Assembly (NCBI GenBank): GCA_032191485.1
Contig: JAVDOI010000071.1
Location: forward strand, 330,450 to 394,449
Origin: Leptoclinus maculatus
Taxonomy: Eukaryota; Chordata; Actinopteri; Perciformes; Stichaeidae
Reading direction: 5' to 3'
Length of the DNA stretch: 64,000 bases
Shown here: in pieces, positions 45,501 through 55,350 of the stretch
Layout of the letters: the number at the start of each line of letters is the position of its first letter
Numbering within the stretch: position 1 is the stretch's first letter
The notes under the pieces: model-generated
The model's database searches: none
Told to the model about the DNA's origin: nothing
The model's input: only the letters and a program-made list of their open reading frames with translations
Program-made: the position numbers and the translations under genes

Positions 45501-47247
45501 TGACCGTATGTGCTCTGACTTCAGACGGAGACATTTATTTACACTAAGAAGATGTTTTGTGCTTTGACTCTACGCCCGGCTAACAATCCCACAATGCACT
45601 GCGTCACATTTTAAAGATGCAAACCCTCTGAGCCAAAGCACTACGTGCTTCATGCTTGTAGAGTGAATATATATTTTATATATTTCATATATTTCAGTTG
45701 GCCAGCAGATAGAAGCCTAAAGTACAGTTTATAACTTCTGCTCTCTCGCTGTGTGAGATGTAGTTTGATTGTTTTAAACTACTAAACTAGGTCAAAGGAC
45801 CGTTCCCTGTTAGTTAACTAGCTGTGTGTGGCATCCCTAACGCTATTAGAATAATAGATTTGTGTTTATGATGTGATGAACATTTGTTTCTATCGAGTAG
45901 ATAACCTTTATATTCCCATTTCAGTCCCGTCATCTCCTGTTAATTCCCATAGGAAGTTCCCCCCTAACCCTCCTCGTTCCTGCAGTTTACGAGTACGCAA
46001 AGGCACTGATGTTACAAAGTGAAGAGAAAGTTTCAGAGAAAACTAAATGAGCTGCAGATGATGACGGTGGTATTCGACAAAGAACTGTGAATTTGTACTA
46101 AATCCGTTGTCTGGTCCTCCTGCAGGTCAGCTGTATGGACTTGAGAAGTTCTGGGCCTTCTTGAAATACTCCAAGATGAAGAAACAGCCCATCGACCCCA
46201 AGCTGCAGGAACACCTCTCCCAGTTCAAGAACCTGGAGGACTTCAGGGTGGTGGTGAGTCTCCACGTCTCATGAGAACAAAACTGACAAAAGAATCTCCA
46301 AACGACGTTGGATTGCCTTTTGTTTACAACTGGACAGTTTGGAGTTAATTCTAAAGGTTGTAAAATGTGTTGAAGACCTGTAAAGAAAATGTAGTTCCTG
46401 AACTACAGAGATAATCCGGTTCTGTCGAGGGAAGCTGATGCTTCATGTGTTAAAGCTGCATTCTGTCTAATGACCACCAGGGGGCGACTCCTCTGGTCCT
46501 ATAGAAGTCTATGAGAAAATGACTCTACTTCTCTCTTGATTTATTACCTCAGTAAACATTGTAAACATGAGTTTATGGTCTCAATCTCTAGTTTCAAGTC
46601 TTCTTCAATACAGCATGATGTTCATTTAGTACATGATGGTCCATTTAGAGTCAAACAGACCATAAAGCAGGGGATGCTTTAGGGGCGGGGCTACTGTGAT
46701 TGACAGGTCTCTACCAGAGACGTACACGGCGTCTCTACGTCATTCCTCAGTCCAGATATGGTCACTTCTGTTCATTAGCTGTGGAAAAAAACATGGCGAC
46801 GGCCGTAATCCAAGATGGCGACAGCGAAGTTGCCGAACTCGAAGCTTCAAAACTGTTTCTGTAAATGGATACAAAAGTAGATCCGTTTGAATTGTTGAAC
46901 AAATGTGAGATGTGGGGTCAAGAAGCAGGTTAGGGATGTTTTTATATCATCGTCTGATTGGCCTGTCTTCCTGTATTGACCTCTGACCTTTGCGTCCGCA
47001 GCCCCCGATGGGAGAGGAGGGAGGCAGGAGGAGACGTCACTCATCCTCGGCTGGGGATGAAGGGAGGCGTCGGCGACATCCTTCCAACACTACCTCAAAG
47101 CCCACGCAGGCCTCCAAGTCCTCCACCGCCGCACCGAGCACAGCCAAAGACAACGCCCAGAAAACAGCCGCCGCCGCCACCACCACCCAGGGCAAGAAGG
47201 CCGAGCCCGGAGCCGCCAAGAAGGAAAGTGTTGCACCAAATAAATGA
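21179..47247 (+). CDS. larp1b: La-related protein 1 family, most likely LARP1B
   Basis: Nineteen coding exons: 21179-21566, 23812-23873, 26927-26983, 27226-27460, 28125-28289, 29351-29476, 29581-29734, 31019-31163, 31813-31990, 32218-32372, 35362-35721, 40078-40192, 40364-40533, 41470-41576, 42197-42357, 42475-42619, 43744-43853, 46126-46253, 47002-47247. All phases agree, giving 1068 residues. Order of parts: charged N-terminus with NPWTKR (about 105-110), WPTPGEL (about 160), KRKWVSLP (about 250), RG-rich tract (about 325-345), La motif plus adjoining fold (about 370-485; YIKRQIEYYFS, FFLRRKM), WSDDDDSDYELDD (about 590), and DM15 repeats (about 835-975; RKRLGVGQSQEMNTLFRFW, YGLECLFRYYSYGLEK). 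LARP1 proteins bind poly(A)/PABP through the La module and capped TOP mRNAs through DM15, downstream of mTORC1. MVYYYDDGSKVQ, WPIPTPP and the neighbour pgrmc2 favour LARP1B over LARP1. Exon 4 could start at 27229 and exon 12 at 40081, because each acceptor is a tandem CAG. Confidence 0.92.
22806..22873. repeat. 68-bp perfect palindrome with (TA)n centre
   Basis: Left arm 22806-22825 reads ATAATAAAGTTTCTATGAAT. The right arm 22854-22873 is its exact reverse complement. The 28-bp centre is pure TA, itself self-complementary. The whole can form a cruciform or RNA hairpin in the larp1b pre-mRNA. Confidence 0.95.
23214..23450. repeat. Dispersed repeat copy 1 (unexpanded)
   Basis: Blocks AATTTAGGTGCAACTC, TTGATGCGATTACGAC, TGAAAAACGCC, GTTGTGTCGAGGCAGAGGC, GGATTAGAC and TTTTTCTTTTGTGATTTGGG match, in the same order, blocks around 24964-25075 and 26278-26640. 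Only one or two copies of the GAGGCAGTTATT motif are present here. Confidence 0.75.
24800..26640. repeat. Dispersed repeat copy 2, interrupted by an expanded 13-bp array
   Basis: Shares ordered blocks with copy 1: AATTTAGGCGCAACTC, TTGATGCAATTACGAC, TGAAAAACGCC, GTTGTGTCGAGG before the array, and GCATTAGAC plus TTCTCTTTTGTGATTTGGG after it. Its left part (GGCCGTTACACACCAGGGAC near 24801) resembles the start of a nonautonomous DNA transposon, but I cannot name the family with confidence. Confidence 0.6.
25059..26280. repeat. 13-bp minisatellite GAGGCAGTTATTA in larp1b intron 2
   Basis: About 94 units of 13 bp. Variants AAAGGCAGTTATTA and AACGCCAGTTATTA recur through the array, and AACGGC appears once. 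It starts and ends within the dispersed repeat that flanks it. Confidence 0.96.
26984..27082. repeat. larp1b: G-rich/GT-rich low-complexity tract at start of larp1b intron 3
   Basis: From the exon 3 donor (GAG then GTACGTGTGCG) the intron begins with G-rich runs of four to seven Gs, then GT repeats up to about 27075. The G-runs could form a G-quadruplex in the pre-mRNA right beside the splice site. Confidence 0.7.
27461..29350. other. larp1b: larp1b introns 4 and 5
   Basis: Apart from exon 5 (28125-28289) this is ordinary noncoding sequence. A short GTT repeat lies at about 28722-28744. I see no further exon. Confidence 0.5.
29735..31018. other. larp1b: larp1b intron 7
   Basis: Noncoding. 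Contains a fragment resembling the CCTTTATTT..CCAG dispersed repeat at about 29865, an A-run at 30375-30387, a G19 run at 30406-30424, a GT microsatellite at about 30530-30590 and an ATAATATTAT self-complementary tract at about 30672-30726. Confidence 0.6.
31164..31194. repeat. larp1b: GT repeat and G-run at the larp1b exon 8 donor
   Basis: The exon 8 donor is GAG followed directly by about nine GT units and then 13 Gs. The splice donor is therefore the first GT of a microsatellite rather than a GTAAGT-type site. Confidence 0.85.
32373..33272. other. larp1b: larp1b intron 10, 5' part
   Basis: Noncoding. A short CTG repeat (five to six units) lies at about 32488-32506 and TA-rich tracts at 32960-33000. 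I find no coding exon. Confidence 0.5.
33273..35316. repeat. Telomere-related minisatellite GGGTTAGGGTCCTGTAGTTT in larp1b intron 10
   Basis: About 2 kb of units GGGTTAGGGTCCTGTAGTTT, 20 bp in the simple form, lengthened by extra GGGTTA or by GAGTTAGGGGTTA/GAGTTAAGGGTTA. G-rich strand on plus. It ends about 45 bp before the exon 11 acceptor. It shares the CTGTAGTT core with the plb1 intron 2 array. Confidence 0.95.
35722..37030. other. larp1b: larp1b intron 11, 5' part
   Basis: AT-rich noncoding sequence of about 1.3 kb without a recognisable gene, repeat family or regulatory element. Confidence 0.5.
37031..39357. repeat. 9-bp minisatellite GTTAGTNGK and derived tract in larp1b intron 11
   Basis: About 37031-38715 is a run of 9-bp units, GTTAGT plus AGT, AGG, GGG or CGT. 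From about 38700 to 39357 units become irregular, with GTTATAGG, AGGGGGGTTAGTAG and ATTTATAGG. Because 9 is a multiple of 3, one frame stays open for 571 codons (valine/leucine/glycine, then valine/serine/arginine). That frame is an artefact of the repeat. Confidence 0.95.
39358..40077. other. larp1b: larp1b intron 11, 3' part
   Basis: Noncoding, with a short CACACA tract at about 39449-39469. Nothing else recognised. Confidence 0.4.
40822..41036. repeat. 39-bp minisatellite in larp1b intron 13
   Basis: Five full units and a partial sixth of 39 bp, starting CAGCAGAGACCGGTCCACCG and ending CAGATCCTC. The only frequent change is CCGTGGACAG (first two units) against CCGTAGACAG (later units), which suggests recent expansion from one end. 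Thirteen codons per unit give false open frames on both strands. Confidence 0.95.
41577..43743. other. larp1b: larp1b introns 14 and 16
   Basis: Apart from exons 15 and 16 this is noncoding. About 42750-42900 (CTTTATTAGTATAGCGCC, GTTTCACAGACGAGATG) resembles the tail of a common teleost interspersed repeat. No other exon is seen. Confidence 0.4.
43854..44489. other. larp1b: larp1b intron 17, 5' part
   Basis: Noncoding. A C17 run lies at 44289-44305. Nothing else recognised. Confidence 0.5.
44490..45308. repeat. 30-bp minisatellite in larp1b intron 17
   Basis: Twenty-seven units of exactly 30 bp (CCAACCGGCACAGATACTG then NNCTCATGAGT-type ends). Three core variants occur: AGCTC, TGCTC and TGTTC. 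The link to the next unit is GTCC in most units and GACC in four. All other positions are nearly invariant, indicating a young or homogenised array. Frames stay open for about 290 codons on both strands because the unit is ten codons long. Confidence 0.97.
45309..46125. other. larp1b: larp1b intron 17, 3' part
   Basis: Noncoding. A tract of ATATACTGTAT words at about 45398-45458 forms short palindromes. Otherwise unremarkable. Confidence 0.45.
46450..46865. repeat. Common teleost interspersed repeat in larp1b intron 18
   Basis: The ordered words GACCACCAGGGGGCGACTCC, ATAGAAGTCTATGAGAAAAT, TTATTACCTCAGTAAACATT, GAGTTTATGGTCTCAATC, GGGGCGGGGCTACTGTGATT and ATCCAAGATGGCGAC match an interspersed repeat I know as widespread in percomorph fish genomes. 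It looks nonautonomous, with no open frame. Family assignment from memory only. Confidence 0.6.
47239..47244 (+). promoter_or_regulatory. larp1b: AATAAA formed by the last two larp1b codons
   Basis: The final codons AAT AAA (Asn-Lys) before TGA spell the poly(A) hexamer. A GT-rich stretch (GGTGTGGGTTTGG) follows at about 47264-47276, at the spacing expected for a downstream element. Its use as a real signal is inference. Confidence 0.4.
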
Positions 47248-50180
47248 AGCTCCCTCCGGTTCAGGTGTGGGTTTGGATAGAAGACATGTAGAGCGAGGCG
47301 GCTGCAGCAGCTCTGAGATCAGCGTTTCGCTCTTTTGGGAATGAAGAGAGGCTGAGCGTGGTCGACTTAATTTGATTGTTTTTTATCTGTGCATTTCATT
47401 TGCAAAGCAAGCAAGCGTAGGCAGTGAGCCGGAATCTGTGCGCCTGACGGCTCGTATAACGTTTACAACAAAACAAAAAAAACTAAAACAAAAAAAATGC
47501 ATTCCTTGCATTTTGCCTTTTTATTCTCTCAGATGCCAAAACTCGTCAACACTTTTCTGTTGAGCACAATCTGTAAAGAGCTCTGGTCTGTATGGAGCTC
47601 TCCGCCTGTTGAACGGTGATTCTAGTTTGCCAAGATGAGAGATCCTGCAGATTGTCTTGAGTGCCTTTAATCTGATTCAGCAGTGAAGACGGAGCGCTGT
47701 CGACCGGAGACACAATAGTCCAAATTTCACTTGTTAGTCTTCCCAATTCATTATTTGGGGTTTGAACGCGTTTAAAACTGACACCACTTGCAGGTTTAAT
47801 CTCTTCTTGAGACATAAATATCTTATTTTTCTTTTATCATGACAATCAAGTTGCCAGCTGCAGTCATAGATTTGTGAAGGACTGACCCCCGAGGCTGCTG
47901 CTCACTAACAGATGTGCCCAGATGTTCAGACCGACGGACATCACAGCTAAACTTATCATGTTGTTTTTTTAAATTAACACCTGCAGGAATTATGACAAAT
48001 TTAAAGTGGGAAGCTTTATTTCAAGTCCCATTTTTACACCCAGAGGTAGTATAATTTATTGTTTTATTCTTGTTTTTATTTTTACTTGATTTGAAATGTG
48101 TCTGCTGGAGTTATGGGTGTGAAGCTAGCGTCATAAAACTACAGTATAATTTAGCTTACTTCTTATCATGTTTGAGGCTTTGTGCTCTAGAGCGCTTAAA
48201 TCATTAACTTTCCTTTACTTGATCGATGGACTTAAGAGGTTTTTAGAGTTGAATTTAAAAAAAAAAAAATGTAAATACTATAAAAAATCATTTGCTATTC
48301 AATTATTCTTTTTGATTTTAAGAATTGATTTGTTTTATCGGTAGTGTGGTGTTGAGTGTGTTTTAGGATAATGCATGTTAATGCTACAGTCTTGAATTGT
48401 AAAATGCAAAAAAATATAAAACAACAGTTGATTGTATGTGTGTGTGTGTGTGGTTTGTGCTGCTTTCTGTTCTCTTACTCTGCACATTTTATTGCTGAGG
48501 GCGACTCCTCCAGCCGGATTAACTGGTTTCTGTTGTTTACTTGAGAGTGAAATTTATCAGCTGTAGATAAAAAAAAATGTCTGATCCAAATCAACTGTGA
48601 ACCTTAAGTATGATTCATTTCACCCGTTATCACCGCCAACAGAGTAAACAAGCAGTTTGTAAGAAAGTGCTGACATAAAGTGTGTAAATAGCAGAAAGAT
48701 AACGGCCGAATAAAAGGGCAACACTGTGGGAATGGACGAGGTGTGAGCTCAAAACCAAACACAACCAGTGATATAACGTTAAGTAAAACATGTATCATTC
48801 AACTTAAAGAAATGGCATTTATAGTATTAATATTTTGGCCTTAAAACGCCTCTTGTCTGCTCACGTGATCTTCATTTAAGAAACAGATATAATCTTCTAG
48901 GAAATATTTTCAGAAGTTAAAGAACATGAAATACTTCAGTTACTGTGTAATTCTGGTTTGATCACAAGTTGGTGACTGTGACACTACGGGTCCGATGGAG
49001 GGACAAAAAGCATCACGTCGCAAATTACCACGGTGGAAGGCGTGTGTTTTGATGCCTTCACGTGTAATCGTAAACCTCAACTCTAAAGTGAGAAGTGGAT
49101 CTGAACGGGACTGTCAATTGCTGCTGTGTAATTTCTATCGTTTTAATATTTTATAATAGCTTTTTATTTAAATCTTAGTGCTGCCAAACAGTGCGAGTTT
49201 ATAAAACTGAATCCCCTAAAATATAAAATGTATACTTTCTGATCTGGCATATTTCATTTTCCTCCTCGTTGTACTTTGAAACCGTTTCATGTCGCAACAT
49301 AATAAATGACAAATGTGTAACCACGGACAGTTAAACTATAAAAATACTATAATGCCAAATGACGCAATGTAATAATTAAACTGTTCAGATTGGCCTATCT
49401 GATGTAAACACCCATGAAACACGTTTTAATTCATGCTCACAGTGAGTCGCTTTTTGATTGTTTGATTTTTAAAGGGCAAAACTAAGATGTAGATGTTTAG
49501 AGATGAGGCCAAATTAACAGGAGGGGTTTTAGAAAGATATCAAGTTGCATTCTGGGAAATGGAGAACCCAGAGTTTAACCCAAACGAGAGTACATTTGTA
49601 CTTTTTTTTAAATTAATATGTGTGTTTGTATTATCTGCAAAAAAGCCTCCCATCCCTTATATTGGGAGTGTACAAGGATTTTGCTGAATATTTAACTTTT
49701 GGGGGGGAAAAAGTGAAGAAAAAAATATTTAATAAAAAAAAAATATATATATAAATATATATATATATATATTTTTAGTAAAATCAACAAATAAAATAAA
49801 TATATATTCAGTAAAATAATTTAGTAAAATCAACAAATAAAAATAAAATAAATAAATAAAATAAATACATATTTAGTAAAATTATTTAGTAAAATCAACA
49901 AATAAAAATAAAACAAATAAATAAAATATATACATATTTAGTAAAATTATTTAGTAAAATCAACAAATAAAAACAGAAATAAAACATAAAAGCGACGACA
50001 TCACATACAAACCAGAATGATTGATTGGTTTGAATCATTCGATAGTTAAAGTAATATTTATTTAAAATCCTATAAAACGAACAAGCTTTTTTTTTTGTTT
50101 TTTTTACATTGCACCAAAGAAGAACAGAATGTAACAACTCGTTCAACTAGTGGTTCCCGCTTGTTCTCCGACAGCACCTG
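47248..50180. other. larp1b 3' UTR and larp1b-pgrmc2 intergenic region
   Basis: AT-rich with no coding exon. Later AATAAA hexamers at about 48706 and 49300 could end a long 3' UTR. A TA tract lies at about 49741-49773, and several near copies of TTTAGTAAAATCAACAAATAAA follow at about 49774-49980, making a small degenerate tandem repeat. Confidence 0.5.
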
Positions 50181-50186
50181 AACGCA

Positions 50187-50237
50187 CCATCTTACCAGTT
50201 GGCTGGTAGGCGCTAACAACCGTGTGCAGTATGGCGG
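50187..50237 (+). promoter_or_regulatory. pgrmc2: YY1-like motifs at the pgrmc2 start
   Basis: CCATCTT at 50187-50193 (complement AAGATGG) and ATGGCGG at 50231-50237 match the YY1 core, the second overlapping the start codon. YY1 sites at this place are common in TATA-less vertebrate promoters. Motif evidence only. Confidence 0.35.
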
Positions 50238-53200
50238 ACGATGGAGACAGTTCGAGCGGACCAGTTGACACGAGCGGTGGGGCAGCAGCGGACGAGTCGG
50301 ACGGTCTCACGCTCTACGGGCTCGGAGCGATGTTGCTGAACATCAGTATTTTGGCTCTGGTGGTGGCGGCCTGTGTGGCGGCCTACCGGCGGTGGGGCAA
50401 ACGGCTCGTCGCTGACGCGGCCCAAAGCGACGAGGCCTCGGCGCTGCCCAAGATGAGGAGACGGGACTTCTCTCTGGAGCAGCTGCGGGAGTACGACGGA
50501 CTCCAGAACCCGCGCATCCTGATGGCCGTCAACATGAAGATCTTCGACGTGACCAGCGGCAAAAAGTTTTACGGGAAAGGTGAGTAGATGGAGCACTTTA
50601 ACATCCGGGTGAGTTAGCTGACACGTCCAAGTTGTCCCGAACAAAAACATCATTTTTGGGCGCAAACGGTTGTGGTTAGCTTAGCTTAGCTCTTTTGTCT
50701 GTGTTATTGAATGGGATGTGCTAGCTGTTAGCTAACTAGCACTGGCTGTGTTTTTTTTGGTGGGGTCGTGACTCATGTGGTGATGCGTAAAAGCCCTAAA
50801 CTATATATTTATAAAACTTTTTAGTTTAGTTAAGCCTGGAGGATTGTAACTAACTAGCCTGCTAGCCTGTTAGCTTGTTGACGTGCACACAGACACACCG
50901 TCTGGGTGTCTGGTCTGGAGTCTTGTTTACACTGATGGGACTCATCATGCATGATTGTTGGGAACTTTACACCAATGTTTTAAATCTTAAAAGAATGAAT
51001 GCATCTTGCTAATTTAATGCAGAAAATACGTCTTGTGGTTTGTTTTACTGGCACATCTGCTGTGCAAAGTGAAAGTTAACTGTAGCTCTACAATAATAAT
51101 AATTTGCTTCCACGAAGCATGCTTCAGTCCCCATAAGTGTTTCTAGTTCTGCAAAGCTAGGCTAACCAGCTAATCAACATTTTCCTCCTAGCTGCAGGAC
51201 TCGCCCGTCAACTCTGTAATAAACTATAATTATTCAAGCAACATTCCCAGCAGTCTCGTGTGTCACGTCCTGCTATCTGACACCAGCAGCACCGAGCCAA
51301 GTAGGCCCGAATCAGGGCAGTCCAGTCATGATGTCACACAGTTTTACAGTACAGACAGACACACACACAGTACAGTACAGACACACACAGTACAGTACAG
51401 ACACACACAGTACAGTACAGACAGACACACACAGTACAGACAGACAGACACACACAGTACAGACAGACAGACACACACAGTACAGTACAGACACACACAG
51501 TACAGTACAGTACAGACAGACACAGTACAGTACAGACACACACAGTACAGACAGACAGACAGACAGACACACACAGTACAGTACAGACACACACAGTACA
51601 GTACAGTACAGACAGACACACACAGTACAGTACAGACACACACAGTACAGACAGACACACACAGTACAGACAGACAGACAGACAGACACACACAGTACAG
51701 TACAGACACACACAGTACAGTACAGACACACACAGTACAGTACAGACAGACACACACAGTACAGACAGACAGACAGACACACACAGTACAGTACAGACAC
51801 ACACAGTACAGTACAGACAGACACACACAGTACAGACAGACACACACAGTACAGACACACACAGTACAGTACAGACACACACAGTACAGGACAGACAGAC
51901 ACACACAGTACAGACAGACAGACAGACAGACAGACACACACAGTACAGACAGACAGACAGACAGACACACACAGTACAGACACACACAGTACAGTACAGA
52001 CAGGAGTTGACTGGGTCATATCATAAACTGTCTAGTGGGTGTTTATCACAGTGGACTTCATGCTGACGCAGATAGTTGTGTGGTTCAGTGTCTCAGTTCA
52101 TAAGTCGTTATGAACACAAAATATCTTCTTGGTTCAGCTTCTGAATATTTAAAGTTTCTAGGAAGTGAAAGTTTGCCTCTTTCTCTATGTGTTGATACTT
52201 TTTGGTGTTTGGTTGACTTTAGGTGCTCAGAAGATCGGCAGCTGGGACATGTGCATTTATTAATAAAGATAATCAGATTAATAAAGTAATGAAAATATGA
52301 AATCGTCTGTTGCAGACCTGCACTACTTGTTAGAGGAGAGTCCAGCTGGAGCTCACACACACTTTGCATTATTCAGAGACAATCATTTCTTCTTTGTTGT
52401 GAGTCTTGACACTTGTATAAATCATAATAAGAACATCAGGATGTTGCTGTAGTGTTACTCAAGCCTGCAGTTTTATCTGTAAAATGCTAATTATGTACGG
52501 TATGAGCACATCTAATCTGTGAGGTGATAAGGCGTCTGCGTCACGGTCAGAGGTCTGAGGGCCTGCAGAGCTTCCACATGCTGGTCAGATGATGTTCTGG
52601 AGGAAATTAAAGTTTTAAAACACAGCGGAAATGTGAAGAGAGGCTCGGGGCGTCGTTTGAGAAATGTTTCACGAAGGCTGAATGTGTTGGTAGAAGTTAC
52701 TCGACAGGACAACAGCTGCTGCTCGTTAGTGGACGCATTCAAATGATCGTTATGGACGCACTGATTACACTTTCTCTCCCCGAGGTAGAATCACCTCACC
52801 AGGTCAGGTCCTCCCGACTGATGATGTGATCAGAACGACTTGAGAAAACATTTGATTCCTAAAAACAATAAAATGATAAATCCTCCTTTATCGGTGCATC
52901 AGCTGATATTAGCTGTTTGTGTCCGACGGTAAGAAGCCGTAACAATAAACTGCAGCACACGCGTGTCAAAGATGTGTTTGAGGTAATATATTGATGTTTA
53001 AAGGTGATATTGGCCACTATATGGTTGTATATGTAAGTTTTGGGTTTCATTTCTTAGCAGGTAGAATCATTCATTGATAAAGTTTTACTCTTCTTCAAAA
53101 GTTCAAGTTTAGAAATGTTGTTATTGAACTTGCGGCTGCAACTAACTTCTATTTCACATTTTGATTAGTTTGACAATTTATTCCTTGAATACTAGATCAG

Positions 53201-55350
53201 TGGGTTAGTGGGCAAAATGCTCCCGCAGCAGAAGTGAAGTATTGTTTATCGTGTGTATATATATATATATATTTCAGTTTACTCGTATGTGAAAAAGAAA
53301 TGCAATGGATTGAACAGAAGAATGTCTGCACACTGGATTATTTCTTGTTATTATTATTATTGTCGTATCACGTGATTATTTAGCTTTCTTAGACAGAGTT
53401 TTGACTCAATGCAGCAGAAGAAAAGCAAACAAATCCTCACATATGAGCAGCTGGAACCATTGAATTCATAAAAAGAAAGATAATAGTTTAACGATCAGCT
53501 CAAAGCTGATTGGACGGACCGCTGTACTGTCACTCTAAAGCTTGAGGCCCATTTAAAAGTTGACTCCTGAGATCACATTTCACATCACAACATCACGTCC
53601 GTATTAATACATCTTCCAGCTCTAATAACAGCATCGCACTGAACCACAAGTTCTGCTTTCGTCAGCATTTCTCTCCTGGAGTCTAAAGGCCTTTTGTACG
53701 CTGGCTGCGTTAGTGCTTTACTTGTTGGCCGTCTTAAAGGCTTCCAATGTGAAGCAGCGGTCACATGACGTGGTTCTGAGTTAATCAGAGGGTCAACTTG
53801 TTCTCTGTCACTCTATTTGAAACGGTGTTTAAACACGCAGACAGTCGGACTGATTGTTAACCTGACGGAGAGGACGATGCTTCTTCTCTTGTTCGTGCTG
53901 ACTCGTACGTTTCTCCCTCAGATGGTCCTTACGGCATTTTCGCGGGCCGGGATGCTTCGAGAGGCCTGGCCACCTTCTGCCTGGAGAAAGACGCCCTGTG
54001 GGACGAGTACGACGACCTGTCGGACCTCAACGCTGTACAGATGGAGAGCGTGAGGGAGTGGGAGATGCAGTTCATGGGTAGGCTGCTGAACTGGTGTTTC
54101 CACACAGGGGAAGAAGAAATGCTCCGCAGATCCTTCATGTGGCTCAGATTTCACAGAGTTTATCACCTCTCCCACAGGGCCTCTGTGTATTCAGACTTTA
54201 AACATAAATCGCCTCAAAGCTGCTGTTTTATTTCAAAGTGAAGAGTCCCGTTTGGTCCTGAAACACGTCGGTTCTCTGCTTCCTTAAAGAACCTCTGGAT
54301 ACTCAGATAAGACGTTTAAAGCTGGTCGGCTTTAGAAGTTGGCCTCACATGTTGTCTGATTAAATGATGTAAGAAGATGTCAGTGAAGTACTCGCAGCAT
54401 GTTGTTCACCACTTCTCCCTGATATTCATCAATCATCATTAATAAGCAACTGTTTTCATCATGAATTACATGTTTGAGGAGTCGTACGATCAGTCGTTCC
54501 ACCTTCAAAGATCTTCTTTTTGTTCTTTATTTTTATTTTTAGAACTGTTGGACAAAAAAAGCCACCGCGTCACTTTGTGGGGAGGGAAATATTAATAATA
54601 TAACAACAAACTGGTATTTAATATTCTCGAGGAAAAAAGTCCAGAACTCCCGGAGTAATATATTCATGTCTGCACTTCAACAATCAAACAGTTCAATCGA
54701 TTCAGGTCGTTAAAGGCTTTTCAACTAATTCAAAACTTCAATTAATTCATCCCTAAAAGTTCTCTCGTTCTAATGAACGGATGATAAAAACAACATGAAG
54801 TATATTCTATGATACAGATTATGATTTGAGTTAAACTGTGATTAATCCATCAACCAAAGGTTACGTTTTTACATTGTGTCAATAGTTCAAAGATATCATT
54901 TAGGTTTTTTACATTTAATATAATATAGTTTTCAACATTTTTCAGTATTTGTTTGTAGTTTTTTCAAGCCTCTTAAATGAGAATTCCCTTTTGTTTTCCT
55001 TGATAGTAAATTCAATATTTTCTGATTTTGCACTTTAGGAAAACTGTGACTTATTATTTTAGAACAGAAGGAGATTAATAACAGATGAACTGATAATTAA
55101 ATATATCTATAGATGTATATCTATACAAGACAAAGGAGAAATGACTGAGCATTGATCATATTTGTAGTTTCGTTGATGAATCTCTTCCTGAAGCAACACT
55201 TTGCGTTCCCCACCTTCGTATTTTTTTAACGCTTTGTTTGTTGTCGTTCCAGAAAAATACGACTACGTCGGGAGGTTGCTGAAGCCGGGAGACGAGCCGT
55301 CGGAGTACACGGACGAGGAGGACATCAAAGACCACCTGAAACACGACTGA
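50231..55350 (+). CDS. pgrmc2: Membrane-associated progesterone receptor component 2
   Basis: Three coding exons: 50231-50579, 53922-54077, 55253-55350, with matching phases, giving 200 residues. Residues 1-30 are a short acidic/Ser/Gly-rich lumenal part, about 31-52 form one membrane helix (LLNISILALVVAACVAAY), and from about 75 the cytochrome-b5-like domain follows (RRDFSLEQLREYDG, NPRILMAVNMKIFDV). In PGRMC proteins heme is bound by tyrosines of KFYGxxGPYG, here Tyr114 and Tyr120. YGIFAGRDASRGLATFCL, YDDLSDLNAVQMESVREWEM and KYDYVGRLLKPGDEPSEYTD are characteristic of PGRMC2 rather than PGRMC1. PGRMC2 sits in the endoplasmic reticulum and nuclear envelope and carries labile heme to the nucleus. 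Mammalian PGRMC2 is slightly over 220 residues; the difference is in the N-terminus. The start has A at -3 and G at +4. Intron 1 holds a 0.66 kb tandem array. Confidence 0.95.
50580..53921. other. pgrmc2: pgrmc2 intron 1
   Basis: Noncoding. Apart from the array at 51343-52001 and a short (TA)n near 53256-53272 I see only ordinary sequence and no extra exon. Confidence 0.55.
51343..52001. repeat. Compound ACAC/AGAC/AGT minisatellite in pgrmc2 intron 1
   Basis: Built from three small words, CAGTA (as ACAGTACAGTACAG), CAGA (as CAGACAGACAGA) and CACACACA, combined in units of roughly 18-34 bp. No T other than in AGTA. It opens long false frames on both strands (TVQTDTHS-like and VCVCLYC-like). 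Confidence 0.95.
54078..55252. other. pgrmc2: pgrmc2 intron 2
   Basis: AT-rich noncoding sequence. Nothing recognised. Confidence 0.5.

Larger units (their letters stand above)
42197..46253 (+). other. larp1b: larp1b DM15 repeat exons (15-18)
   Basis: Exons 15-18 encode the three HEAT-like helical hairpins of the DM15 domain: HPSHELLRDNGFTQQGYHKY, then MNTLFRFWSFFLRDNFNRKM, then LFRYYSYGLEKRFR and LYGLEKFWAFLKYSKMKK. In LARP1, DM15 binds the cap and the first pyrimidine of TOP mRNAs. The basic and aromatic residues of the domain look intact, so activity is plausible. Confidence 0.9.

Noticed and set aside
46958..47344. 128-codon proline-rich plus frame overlapping larp1b exon 19
   Set aside because: Out of frame with the spliced larp1b reading frame, which has family similarity (PPMGEEG) and a matching phase.
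50213..50665. 150-codon minus-strand frame over pgrmc2 exon 1
   Set aside because: Antisense shadow of the GC-rich pgrmc2 exon; no family resemblance.
51258..52026. Frames of 210-250 codons on both strands
   Set aside because: Low-complexity pgrmc2 intron array; composition only.
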